Source: Pseudeuparius sepicola
Lineage: Eukaryota > Arthropoda > Insecta > Coleoptera > Anthribidae
NCBI GenBank assembly: GCA_963920635.1
Contig: OY987305.1
Span: forward strand, 9,463,153 to 9,527,152
Length of the DNA: 64,000 nucleotides
Direction: 5' to 3'
Shown: positions 12,167-22,710 of the stretch, in pieces
Layout: every line of letters begins with the position of its first letter
How positions within the stretch are numbered: position 1 is the stretch's first letter
Notes under the pieces: generated by a model
Databases searched by the model: none
What the model was told of the DNA's origin: nothing
The model's input: the letters and a program-made list of their open reading frames with translations, nothing else
Translations under genes and position numbers: made by a program

Positions 12167-15100
12167 ATGGAGAATTTTCTGTGGAAGTATTTTTTAATAC
12201 TTAGTGTTTTGCGGGTAAAATATTCAAGTCAAGATGGAAGCGTTACGTTTACAAACCCATTCAGGTTTCCGTATTCGCCCGAACAAGGACCTTTTCTAGG
12301 TGTAAGTTAGTCATAGTTTATACAAAATTAAAAAAATATATATAGGTATATTATATAATTTTAATAATAATAATAATATACCTACTATCCAAATGACTTT
12401 CTGGTAAAAATGTACCTACTACTAAATGCCCAATTTGAATTTTAACTTTATTTATTATAATATTTGCACCAACTAAATCTCTAAATAAGTTGGTAATACT
12501 CTTGAATAAGTGCTAACTAATATATTTACTTTTCAAAATTACTACCTAAGAATTTGTATAAGTTGTACATTTTTATTTTAGTTGTTCGCTGCATTTGTAG
12601 TTGTACTGGAGCCACCATACAAAGATGTATCGTTTGCCTACAACTTTGAAGCAAATTATGACCTACCCAGCAACATATCTGAATTTACGTATCCACCTTT
12701 GATAGGCAGTAGAGCATTATTTGATCGTCACACCTTTTATAAGTTGGTTGAACTTAAATTAAAAAAGTAAGTTTCAATAATATATGGCATAATTTTGGCG
12801 TCGATAATGTTAACAGTCGATATGATTGCCTCCAAAAAAACAACGACCTCTTTTCATTGTACAGTAGATTTTCGAAATCGACCCATTTTTCTGGTTTCAA
12901 CGATATAGGTGTATATGTTATAGGTATGTTTGCTCCAGTAGTTTGCACAAAATCTTTCTTTATTGAATCTCGGACAAAATCAAAATTGGAAAATCAAAAA
13001 TATATTTTAGCCCAGTTAAAGCACCTTCAAAAAATACTAGACAAATTATGTGACTCCGAAAAATACCACACCAAATATTTATTGAAGTTCAACCTTGTCG
13101 TTGAATTGAAATAAACTATTGTGTTTAAAATAAACTAAACTATCATACAGATTTTTGAACTGGGCGATAACAATATGGTCTAATCTTATGCATTTTCAAC
13201 ACTCTCTGAACTGAGCTCCATGATATTTTCAAATATCTCGATGCATCTTTAATAGATATGTCTCGGATTTTCCACGAAATGTAAAAAGACTGCTTCCTGC
13301 ATATTCTCATTTCAAACATATCGTGGTTTATTTCTCTTCTTTATTTTTTAAACTTCCAGTAACTCTAATGTGTTATAAATTATATATTTGAAATACATGT
13401 GATGACTGATGAGGTAGGACTCTCCCTGGGTATATTCGTGCGTATTCACGCTTTGCAAGCTTCGCATTATTTTCGCAAGAAGCATAACATTCAACAATGT
13501 CGTTTTTTCACTAATACTATAACAATAAATATACCATTTTCATAGCACGATGTGGTAACACAACAATATTAACACCTGATACAAACTGTCAAAATGAAGC
13601 TCTGATTCTCGTAATAGTTGTTTTGAATTTTCCATGGCTATTTTTATTTTATCCGACATTCAATAATTCAAAAGACGATTTTTTGAAAAGTACTAAAGTA
13701 AACATACCTATAACACATACAATGTGATGCAAAATGCAAAGCGGTATTATAGATGTATATGACAATTGCATTGCAAATACATTTTTTTTGTATTCTGCTC
13801 TTGCTTCACCCAAAAACTATTTTTAGTATCTTGGACTTTACAAAATTTATAGAGGGCGCTGGTAGCAGCTTAAAAATAAAAATCGCATCATGTAAAGTGC
13901 CTGTTCTGTGCGAAATATTGAAAATTTTTATTAGAAAAACTTGCTCCGAATTAAAATTTATGACCTTGTATCAAATTACAGAACTAAATAATTTTTTTTA
14001 TTTATAATTTTTATAAATATAAATGCAATCATAATTTCAACTTCATTGAATTTTAATTGGGGTTTTCGCCACCAAACTGGTTAAAAGACAACTTTTTCAA
14101 GTTGCCTGGAAAATTAATAAATTCTTAACAGTAAATGAACTAAACTTTGAACTTGTAACTCAAAAAATATCTTCAACAAATTTGTTTCCTGAGCTTTCGG
14201 AGAATCTTCCTCCTTTCTCAAAGATCATGTCACGTCAAAGTGAAATGACAGATTAATAAATTTCAGGTTAAAATGTCATGACAATAGAAATAATAGCTTA
14301 GCAACCTGTCTGATATTGTACCCTGTGTTCTACCTAATTATTTATACTAACTTCTCTTTGAATAAGTGGCAATAATTCCACTGATCATTCACTGAAGATA
14401 TTTTTTGAGTTACAAGTTCAAAGTTTAGTTCATTTACTGTTAAGAATTTATTAATTTTCCAGGCAACTTGAAAAAGTTGTCTTTTAACCAGTTTGGTGGC
14501 GAAAAACCCAATTAAAATTCAATGGATCTGTTTACGCCACAAATAAATTTTAGAAAATATAATTTCAACTTATTTGTTCTACCCATGTTCCTCCATTTTC
14601 AGCACACATATCAACTTTGTTCTTAAATTCTTTGTAGCTATTTTGAATGGTTGAAGGTCAATTGAATTTAAAGCATTTGTAATTTTAACGTTTTAAGAAG
14701 AGTATGCCATGGAAACAAAAATAAAAGTGAGCCGTCTTTGTCTCATAATAATTTATTGTTGGAGGAACATGGGTAGAATAAATAAATTTAAATTATGATT
14801 ACATTTATAATATTTTAAAATAATTATAAATAAAAAAAATATTTAGTTCTGTAATTTGATACAACGTCATATTTTTTTAATTCTGAGCAAGTTTTTATAA
14901 TAAAATTTTTCAATATTTCGCACAGAAAAGGCACTTTACCTGACATGATTTATATTTTTAAGCTGCTACCAGCGCCATCTATAATTTTTTTAAAGTCCAA
15001 GATACTAAAAATATTTTTTGGGTGAAGCAAGAGCAGAATACAAAAAATTGTGTTTGTAATGCAAAAAAAAATTGTCATATACACCGATAATACCGCTTTG

Positions 15101-15662
15101 CCGTGGATACATTGTATAATTATATCGTTAAAACCAGAAAAATGCGTAGATTTCGAAAATCCATCTAAAAGACATAAATTTGGTCTACTCGTATGTCTCC
15201 AAAACGCGATATTCATTTGTTTTCATGAATACACAACTGAAATCGCAAAAAATTTTTTACCATCAAATAATTTTCGTTTATGGCAATATATCCACTGTTT
15301 AAATGTTAATCGATTAATTTACTGATAAAATATGTTAATTATTTTAGTGAAGGGCTCCAGGGACAAGGTTGCTTGTTGAGGACGGTATGTGAAGCATCAG
15401 TATTTTCACCAAAATTCACTGGTGTGTTAGGAGACATATTTGATATTTTGTTAAGGTACCTATTTTTGTGCTAAATAATTGTTGGTCCAATTAACGATAA
15501 TGAATTCATTTTAGGCCATCCTCATCGATCGATAATATCGACCCTATGTATCTAGTTGCAGAGAAGTATGGAAAGAAAAACGGACATTGCCAAAAATACC
15601 ACAAGAAATGCTCTCTTAGCTTGCTAGGCCTTATAAGTGTGATCAATAGCTTTTTGTCGTAA
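12167..15662 (+). CDS. DM4/12-domain secreted protein, 4 exons
   Basis: The exons are 12167-12301, 12582-12766, 15348-15455 and 15515-15662. All donors are GTAAGT or GTACCT and all acceptors are AG. The phases fit and give 191 residues. The start MENFLWKYFLILSVL is a short hydrophobic leader, consistent with secretion. The DM4/12 domain of insects is recognised from the order FAAFVVVLEPPYKDVSFAYN, then the FEANYDLP motif, then GQGCLLRTVCEA with its C-x5-C pair, then LGDIFDILL and a final YGKKNGHC...C segment (C-x6-C). The family's function is unknown. The usual basic RSKR-type stretch before the domain is not evident, so the start is slightly uncertain. Intron 2 (2.6 kb) is full of nested inverted-repeat elements. 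A polyadenylation signal AATAAA lies at 15759-15764. The gene converges on the Mab-21 gene. Confidence 0.85.
12915..13717. mobile_element. Inserted element with TGTTATAGGTATGTTT ends
   Basis: TGTTATAGGTATGTTT at the left and AAACATACCTATAACA at the right bracket about 800 bp that interrupts the left arm of the surrounding palindrome. The interior has a short open frame rich in Lys and Leu, which I do not recognise. Confidence 0.55.
14045..14524. mobile_element. Palindromic MITE, TTCGCCACCAAACTG family, copy 2
   Basis: The ends are mirrored, CATTGAATTTTAATTGG against CCCAATTAAAATTCAATG. The inner blocks are shared with the copy at 10484-10865 (TTCGCCACCAAACTG, CAGTAAATGAAC and others). The length is 480 bp, with no coding capacity. 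Confidence 0.75.
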
Positions 15663-15758
15663 CCAAAAATATAAAATAACCCAATTAATTGATACAGCGT
15701 GCTTGATTTATCTTAATAATGGTATATTTACATTTTAAATAGGCAATATCAGATTTTA

Positions 15759-15764
15759 AATAAA
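15759..15764 (+). terminator. Polyadenylation signal of the DM4/12 gene
   Basis: AATAAA stands 97 nt after the stop codon of the DM4/12 gene, in the 182 bp between two converging stop codons. Confidence 0.5.
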
Positions 15765-15844
15765 TAATTAAGGTATTAAGTATTTAAAATAATAAGAATA
15801 TTTAAAGATCTAAAACAGATTTGCGTCTCCTTCAGTTTATATCC

Positions 15845-18800
15845 CTAACTCGTTGAGGAACTGGTTGTAGCATTTGCAAATACCACAGATTTTCTTGGTA
15901 GATTTCTGCTACCTTCAGCTTTATTTTTAATAAAAAGTGGGGTTTGCGAAGCCGTGTTATTATACGAATAATGCAGGTTATGCAAGTTGACAGTATTATT
16001 CCTCAGCTGTTGATTGAAATCGAAAGAAATAGAGTTTCTTACAGGCGTTGAAGGAGGAAATTCTGAGCTGTTCTGTCTAACAGTTTCTAATTTCAAGGCA
16101 GCTTCTTCTTTGGAAATGATTTCCATGAATTCTCTGGCGTCTGATATGAAGGCCGGCGCTGTAATTTGTAAAATTTGTGTCAAATACGACGCCTGTTTCA
16201 AATAGAAGCCACTTTGACCGATTGTTGACAACTTTAAACTGTATTTTGCTATTTCAATGTACATTTTGATGAAAAACTGTAGAATTGCTCGTACCTTGTA
16301 CACGTCAAATTTCTTCTCTAATGAAAGCTAAAAAGAAAACATTTGCAAAAATTAAAATTAGGTAAACAAATACTCATACGTCTATATCTATCGAATCAAC
16401 AGAAATTCTTCTTTCATCCCAGTTGTTGTCATCTGTTCCTCCGAGTTTCTGCTTCAGCAGTTTTTCCCTCCTCTTCAATTCATTAATATGCCTCCATTGA
16501 GTTTCCGCATCATCGTATTTTCTTCTACGAATGTTTGGAGCTATGTCATTAGTTAAATTATGATTCACAAGAGATAACCCCCTCTTCGTCAAAATTCCAT
16601 ACAATTCCTTAAAGTTCAAAGGCGGGTAAAACTTTCCATTGGTATATCTCAAATTTCTGACTGCCCTCAGCAAGTATGCTGTTGGCGATTGGAGAATATC
16701 GTGGAAAACTTTTTGGGCAAACCTCAGATATTTTTTAGGAATGTCTTCGAGCATGTTCTTTTGGTTGATGAAAAAATGCGGCAACTCTCCTCTGGATAGT
16801 CGATCGTGTAACTTTTTGATTACTCTCAACAGTTTTGTTGCTAATCTATGTTCTGGCCAATCCCTGTAATTAGCTTCGCACTCCCAATAGATGTGAATTC
16901 GTATGTGCTCTGGTAACAGTCCATGTTGCGCTGTTATAGGCTCAATGAAACTTTTATGAATTGCTAGTAAAAGTAGAAAACACCGTATTTGACTGTGAGA
17001 CATTCGAGCTTCTAGGTAGCGTTCTGCTTTTGGAAAATTGATCTCCCATTCTATATCTACAAAATAATATTAAAATGAATCTTCGAGTATATTTTAAATG
17101 CAAGTCATCCAAACAATCACAAAGTTAAATAATAGTACTGCGCTGCGGTGTATTATTGTTAAAGAAGGTAATCAACTTTTTAAACCATTTAAGATTACTA
17201 CCTCAAGAATATCCAAAGCATTTGGTATTGTGATCGTACGATACATATGTTCGCAATAATTTTATAAAAGATTAGACATTTTTTTAATATAAAATATAGG
17301 TAGGTACTAACTACTAACCTGTGTCCGAGTATTTTCCCTTCTTTTGATGATAGCCTTTAGGGACTAACACGCAACTCATCAGTTTGATATCTCTTATCAT
17401 GTCGTCTGTAGGCCATCTGTATCTTATGCCAGTTCTTATATCAGTAATCGTTGGGCGATCGTCTCTTAACTGGAACTCAAAAGTTTGTTCAGCTGGCCAT
17501 TCTATAGCTACGGACGGGATCACCTAAAATTGAAACCATATAACTTCATGAAAATAAAAAAATCGTATTAGTATAAACTATTAAACTTACTTCGCAAGGA
17601 ATTACATTGTCGTCATCATCTAGTTGATTACAAAATACCTTCCCCGGAATTGACCTAGCTAGAGAAATTTCAGTTTCATCAAACCCCAACGTTCTTCCCA
17701 ATGAATTGAGAAATAAAGTGTTTTGAAAATACTTCATAAACCCTTTAGAATTGACGTATGTCACTGTTTCAAACAAATCTTCTTCAGACATTTCGTTCTC
17801 CGTAAAGTCCAAATCATCTCCCAAAATTTTCCGCGCGCTGAAGCAGGTCTCAGGCAAGGTGTCTCTTCTCACTGGTTTTGTGGAAGCTTGTAAAGGTTTT
17901 GGGGTTTTTACTTCGGTTATCGTGGTGTATTCGTAAACTTCGGAGTCATCCGTAGAGGTAGGTTTTTCGGGGTCTACTTCAGACGCTACGCTTGATGTTG
18001 AGGATATAAAAGGTGGTATAACTGAGTTATTTCCAACATACTTAAGTCTTACGAAGCCTTTTCTTTTGGATTCTTCGATTCTGACTTGATAAGCCGGTTT
18101 GTCTATATGTGTGTATTGAGGAATTTCTTCAGAACTAACAACTTCTATGGAATCGGTGATAACGTATATCCTTCTAGATATCAAAGGTTCTAAATAGTGT
18201 TTTTTGGGGCCATGCAAAGGTCTGAACCTTACGTTTTCTTTAACTATTTCAAAAATTAAATCAGGATTTGTGCATTCCATGGTTTCGTCTTTGAGGAGAG
18301 TTTTATTTAAATCTTTTTCCATTTTGCTCGCTGTTGTGTGTTGTAGTTTAATTATTTCTCTGAAATGATGCAAGTTAACTAAGTAATTATTGTCGTGCCA
18401 ATTTCAATGGATACTTCTGTGTGGGTTTCAGACAATTAAAATAATAGGTATTATATTTATAAATCATTGTTTATGTAGTAGATACTTGTTAGGAGTTTTT
18501 TTTAGATGAATAACTACGACAATCGATTGTTCTTCACGCTTTTTAAAATCATGTAACATGATTTTAAAAAGCGTTTTTTAATAAAACAAATATACATTTT
18601 ATACCTTTTTTGCCTTTCAATTTTTGTTAGAGCTCGTTTCTGAACAGAGAATATTTCTGTAAAATATGCACAGTAGGCTGGAAGCGTGGTCACCGTAAAC
18701 GTGAATCTGGGTGAATCGATATGTTAATTCACTTTAGTTTTGTAGATTATTAACAACAATAAACAGCTCATAAATTGTAGAAAGTATACGTTGCAATATG

Positions 18801-20905
18801 TAGAAAGTAGAAAATAATTGTTCCAAATTGACAGGAAACTTTTTTTTTTATTATTGTGTCGGTACAATTTATTCTTTTGAAAATTTAACTGCATTCCTAA
18901 ATTGGAAAAATTTGAGTTTAATTTTTTTTTTGTGAAAAATTCTCAATTTTTTTTTATCAAAATGTTTAAATTTGCATATTGATCCAGAATCGCATAACTA
19001 ACAACTTCTCTTAATAATGTTTTTCAAAAATTTGCACCCAAATATGTATTTTTTAAAAGATATATTAGTTTGACGTAAGTAAGCATATATGTAAAATGAA
19101 AATTTGGTTTTTTTTCTTTCAAATTTTCGATCATTAGTAAAGCATAATCAATCGCCCGATCCCATTTGACAAGCCCTGTACCTATATTGAAAGTTTAAAT
19201 ATACCTATAAGCTTCCCCACTATACATATAGTGCTATTCATAAAGTTTGCACCAAATGGGAAAATTTTGTATTATTCTATTTTTCGAAAATCTGATTTTG
19301 GGATCTATTTTGGTGCATGTTTTGTTTACACTTTTGCGCCTAAAGAGGGGGAAGTAAAAAATTGGGAAAAATCACGTTTGCCTTGAAAATATCCGAAAAA
19401 GTTATTTAAAAAATGTGTTTGTATTGCACTATTGTGCCCCTATGCAAATTTTCAGAAGGATATCACGATGTTCGTTTTTTCTTAATTATTTCTCTTCAAA
19501 TCGGTACTCGATATTTTTTTCCCGCAAATAATCGAAGAAACTTATTTAGTGGTTGCTCTCTTACTAAATCATAACAATACAAATAAATTTCAATGCAAAG
19601 TTAGGGAGAAAAATGAGATTTTTTTAAAATAGCTATTGTGTAAGAACGCAATCTTGGTGCAAAGAGTCTTTCATTTTAAGATAAGTTTATTCCCTGGGCC
19701 AGTGTTGTAATATTTTTACATAAAATACATCCATATTTTGAAATTCAGTGAAACAAAATTATAAGGTACAGTTTTGTATCGAATTTAATGGATTCAGTTT
19801 CAATTCCAGGAATATCAAGTAAGAAAGACGAATATTATGATGTCTTTCTGAAAATTTGCATAAGGGCACAATAATGCAATACAAACATTTTCTTAATAAA
19901 TTTTTCCGATATTTTCAAGACAAACCTGATTTTTCCCAATTTTTTTATTCCAAATGTCAAATTTGACAGGCATGGGCTGTGACGTCACGACCCTCTTTAG
20001 GCGCAAAAGTGTAAACAAAACATGCACCAACATATCCCAAAATCAGATTTTCAAAAATAGAATAATACAAATTTTTCCAATTTGGTGCAAACTTTATGAA
20101 TAGCACTGTATATGTATTATAACATAATGCTTATTTATTTTTTACAAAAGTAACTTTCAAAATAAGCTTGTAAAAATGTGTTTTTTTATAAATTTTCGAT
20201 AAATATAGTCAACATTTTCCAGAAAAAAAAATATGTTCGAGTGATATTAAATTTACAAATCTAAAATCAAATACCTCAGATAATCTCTGCAGGAAGTCCT
20301 ATACCTTGCTAATTCCTTACAATACTTGAACCATTTTTAAAATAGACCATTATACATATATGTGTGTATGTATATTACAGTACTAAGGCCAAGTGATTCA
20401 GGATTATATACACAATAACAGAATAATGAACTTGATAAATGACTTTTTAGATTAGATTAATTATTGCAATCAATCTTATGCGTGAATTTAGCCGCCAATA
20501 TTTACAAACGGCTAACTTTAAAATAAAATGTAGACCAACTGCCGAAATAGACCTTTCTATTTTTTTATTTTAAGATGTTTCCAGGCAAAATGTATGCAGG
20601 CAATTAATTTTAACACGTCTTTCGTAGGTATCTAATAGAAAGGATAAAATAGTTGGATTGGGTATTACTTACTTTTGATGATTTTCGAAAAATTGCACGG
20701 ACATGAACATATTATTCAACACAAAACTTTCAGGATCTTCATCAAGATTTCGCCTAATAATATTTGTATTTCTCTCGTCGTATTTTAAAGCTGATTCAGT
20801 TCGTAGACCACTGTCACTGGTTTCATGCCCGTTTGGAACATTGTTGTTGTCTGTACTGATGCTCTCCCCGAGGGGAGTGCGGTTTTTCGAAGAACTACAC
20901 CCCAT
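15845..20905 (-). CDS. Mab-21-family protein, predicted N-myristoylated
   Basis: The exons in transcript order are 20905-20673, 18359-17591, 17523-17319, 17056-16380 and 16327-15845. Every junction has GT/AG and matching phase, giving 788 residues. The first exon starts MGCSSSK, a classic N-myristoylation plus palmitoylation motif, which predicts membrane attachment. The Mab-21 (NTase-fold) region covers roughly residues 280-560. It shows KLMSCVLVPKGY, then WEINFPKAERYL (from residue 406), QIRCFLLLLAIHK and the hallmark WECEANYRDWPEH (from 460), followed by LSRGELPHFF. Relatives include cGAS, MAB21L, ITPRIP and TMEM102. I cannot see a clear GS plus acidic-triad active site, so catalysis is doubtful. 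Residues 80-280 and the C-terminal 160 are low-complexity or unrecognised. If the first exon does not belong, translation would start at a Met at 18322. Exons 2-5 are certain; exon 1 is likely. Confidence 0.8.
18536..18574. repeat. 39-bp near-perfect palindrome
   Basis: Arms of 19 bases (ACGCTTTTTAAAATCATGT and its complement) are separated by one base. It lies in intron 1 of the Mab-21 gene. Unlike the other tiny palindromes it has no flanking direct repeats that I can see. Confidence 0.8.
19227..20110. mobile_element. Palindromic MITE in Mab-21 intron 1
   Basis: The ends mirror each other: GTGCTATTCATAAAGTTTGC against GCAAACTTTATGAATAGCAC. The mirrored sequence continues inward through CAAAATCAGATTTT and GGTGCATGTTTTGTTTACAC, GCGCCTAAAGAGG. 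The length is 884 bp and the loop is AT-rich with no frame. Confidence 0.8.
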
Positions 20906-21167
20906 AGAGTCGATACATTGTTTTAGTGTAGAACAGTGAATGAACCAATCTATGGACGATAATACTGTAGATATTTTTGAACGATATATTTTATCTAGAC
21001 ATTTTTCTGGGTGGATTAAGGAGATAGAGGATAAGATTTTCATTAGGAAGATCAATATTTAAATATTTAAAGTGGGACAGTGCGATCGAAAAGTGACGTC
21101 AAGAATAAAAACTGCCTAAAATAAAATTTAAGTTCCAAAATTTCTGTTGTACTTTCATTTTAGAAAA

Positions 21168-21492
21168 ACCAAAGTAGTCCTTAGCACGAGAAAAAAATTA
21201 ATTTTCTGCCTTGGTAAAGTGCCTTTACTGCGAGCAAGATACGGGAAAATTTTACTAAGCAAAGTTGTTCAGAATAAAAGTTTTGCCGCCCATGTACTTA
21301 CAAAGACTAATCGGTCTACTTTGATTTTGTTGTTTTGCAAATTTTTAATTTTTTAAATAGTCAATGTGACTTTCCTTTTCAGGATAAGGGAAATTTCTAT
21401 TCCGAACAGTAAAATTTTCCCGTATCTTACACAGAAAAGGCACTTTACCCAGGCAGAAAATTAGTTTTTTTCCTCATGCCAGGGCCTACTTT
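21168..21492. mobile_element. Short palindromic element (CAAAGTAGGCCC type)
   Basis: AAAGTAGTCCTTAGC, AATTTTCTGCCTTGGTAAAG and GATACGGGAAAATTTTACT on the left are mirrored on the right up to GGGCCTACTTTGA. The internal TAAAGTGCCT block also appears in the intron element near 14930, so the families are related. Confidence 0.65.
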
Positions 21493-21790
21493 GACTTCAC
21501 ACTAAATTCAATAAGGCCGCCGCTCCAAGATGGCGGATTTACATTTTTTCTTCAAAACCCCCTTAATATGGATATCAAATGAAAGAGCTTGAAGAGTAGA
21601 AAACGATAATGTTAGTGACATCACACAAAATTCAATATGGCGGCCGCTCGAACATGGCGGATTACCTATTTCTGCACAACCTACTTGACATCAATATCAA
21701 ATGAAAGGGTTTGACGTCATACTAAATCCAATATAGCGGATACCCCAAGATGGCGGACTAAATTTCTTTACCACCCTCCTGATATGGGAA
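21493..21790. repeat. Imperfect tandem repeat with ATGGCGGA motifs
   Basis: Three diverged units start at 21493, 21617 and 21713 with GACNTCAYAC followed by AAATTCAATA or a similar string. They contain CCAAGATGGCGGATT, GAACATGGCGGATT and CCAAGATGGCGGACT. The CAAGATGGCGG core resembles YY1/Pleiohomeotic sites. Whether it is bound is unknown. Confidence 0.6.
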
Positions 21791-21835
21791 TCAAATACAG
21801 GTACTAAAAAGCACAAAATAAAATAAAAGGTAAAA

Positions 21836-22352
21836 TTCTTTTTAAAAAAACAAGCTTTTATTTAAACCATGTAGGTAGTAAAACGAATAAAATTAAAAAA
21901 AAATAAAGATTAAAAAACCTTTTTAAAAACAAGCTTTTTAAACCATGTACTAAAACGAATAAAATAAAATAAGTCTTGGTTTTCGTTAAGATAATTCAAT
22001 GTCAAATTGCGACAAGTTTTTGTAAATTAAAAAGCTTGTCGCGCGAATTGTAAAAAAAATACATACTTTGGCAACTAGGTACTTGCTTATCAACCAATCA
22101 CTGTCTAATAAAATTAATTGGTACCTACATTTATGAACATTTCGCGCGACAAGCTTTTTGATTTACAAAAACTTGTCGCCATTTGGCATTGAATTATCTT
22201 AACGAAAACCTATACTTATTTTATTCTTTTTAGTACATGGCTTAAAAAGCTCGTTTTTAAAAAGGTTTTTTAATCTTTATTTTTTTTTTATTTTATTCGT
22301 TTTAGTACCTACATGGTTTAAATAAAAGCTTGTTTTTAAAAAGTTTTTTTTG
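21836..22352. mobile_element. Palindromic element with GACAAGCTTTTT arms
   Basis: The left arm (CAAGCTTTTATTTAAACCAT, AAAACGAATAAAAT, TAAGATAATTCAATG, then AAAAAGCTTGTCGCGCG) is mirrored by 22140-22345. There is a loop of about 110 bp. No coding sequence. Confidence 0.75.
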
Positions 22353-22710
22353 TATTTGACACCTCTTGTTTCACTTGTCCCCTACAGATACCCTGTATGC
22401 CATTACCGTAGGGCTTCCCCACATTTTAACTTGGAATTTATGATAAAATTTAGGCCAAATAGCCTCACTTTACGGTAGTCTTAGGTCTTAGTAGTTGCTG
22501 ATCCTGAAAGTATAATATTTTGGGATTGTCTAAATATAAAATCCCCACCGTTCTCTATATTTTGGTATGTTTATTTCTAAATAATTCGGACAAAATCTTA
22601 TTCTAATATCTGCTCCAAATATGACACAAATACAACACCTAACGTCAAAGATATGTTTAAATAAAAATGTACAGTCTCTTGATGAATTATCACAAATTTC
22701 AAAAATCATT
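22353..22710 (-). other. 3' flank of the small secreted gene
   Basis: It probably contains the 3' UTR of the gene ending at 22711. An AATAAA on the minus strand at 22570-22575 is a candidate polyadenylation signal. Confidence 0.4.

Larger units (their letters stand above)
12868..15165. mobile_element. Nested palindromic element in DM4/12 intron 2
   Basis: The outer arms are mirrored: TTTCGAAATC...CCATTTTTCTGGTTT near 12869-12898 against its complement near 15129-15160, and the block 13730-14010 (ATTCTGCTCTTGCTTCACCC, GGTAGCAGCTTAAAAAT) against 14800-15085. The left arm is interrupted by one element at about 12915-13717 and by a MITE at 14045-14524. A further inverted pair (ACCCATGTTCCTCC) lies at 14583-14596 and 14761-14774, close to the loop. 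Confidence 0.65.

Noticed and set aside
15050..15325. 91-codon plus-strand frame in the DM4/12 intron
   Set aside because: It lies inside the arm of a palindromic element and mirrors a frame at 12857-13114; it is repeat sequence, not a gene.
16014..16869. Plus-strand frames opposite the Mab-21 exons
   Set aside because: They are antisense shadows; the minus-strand reading has the conserved motifs and splice sites.
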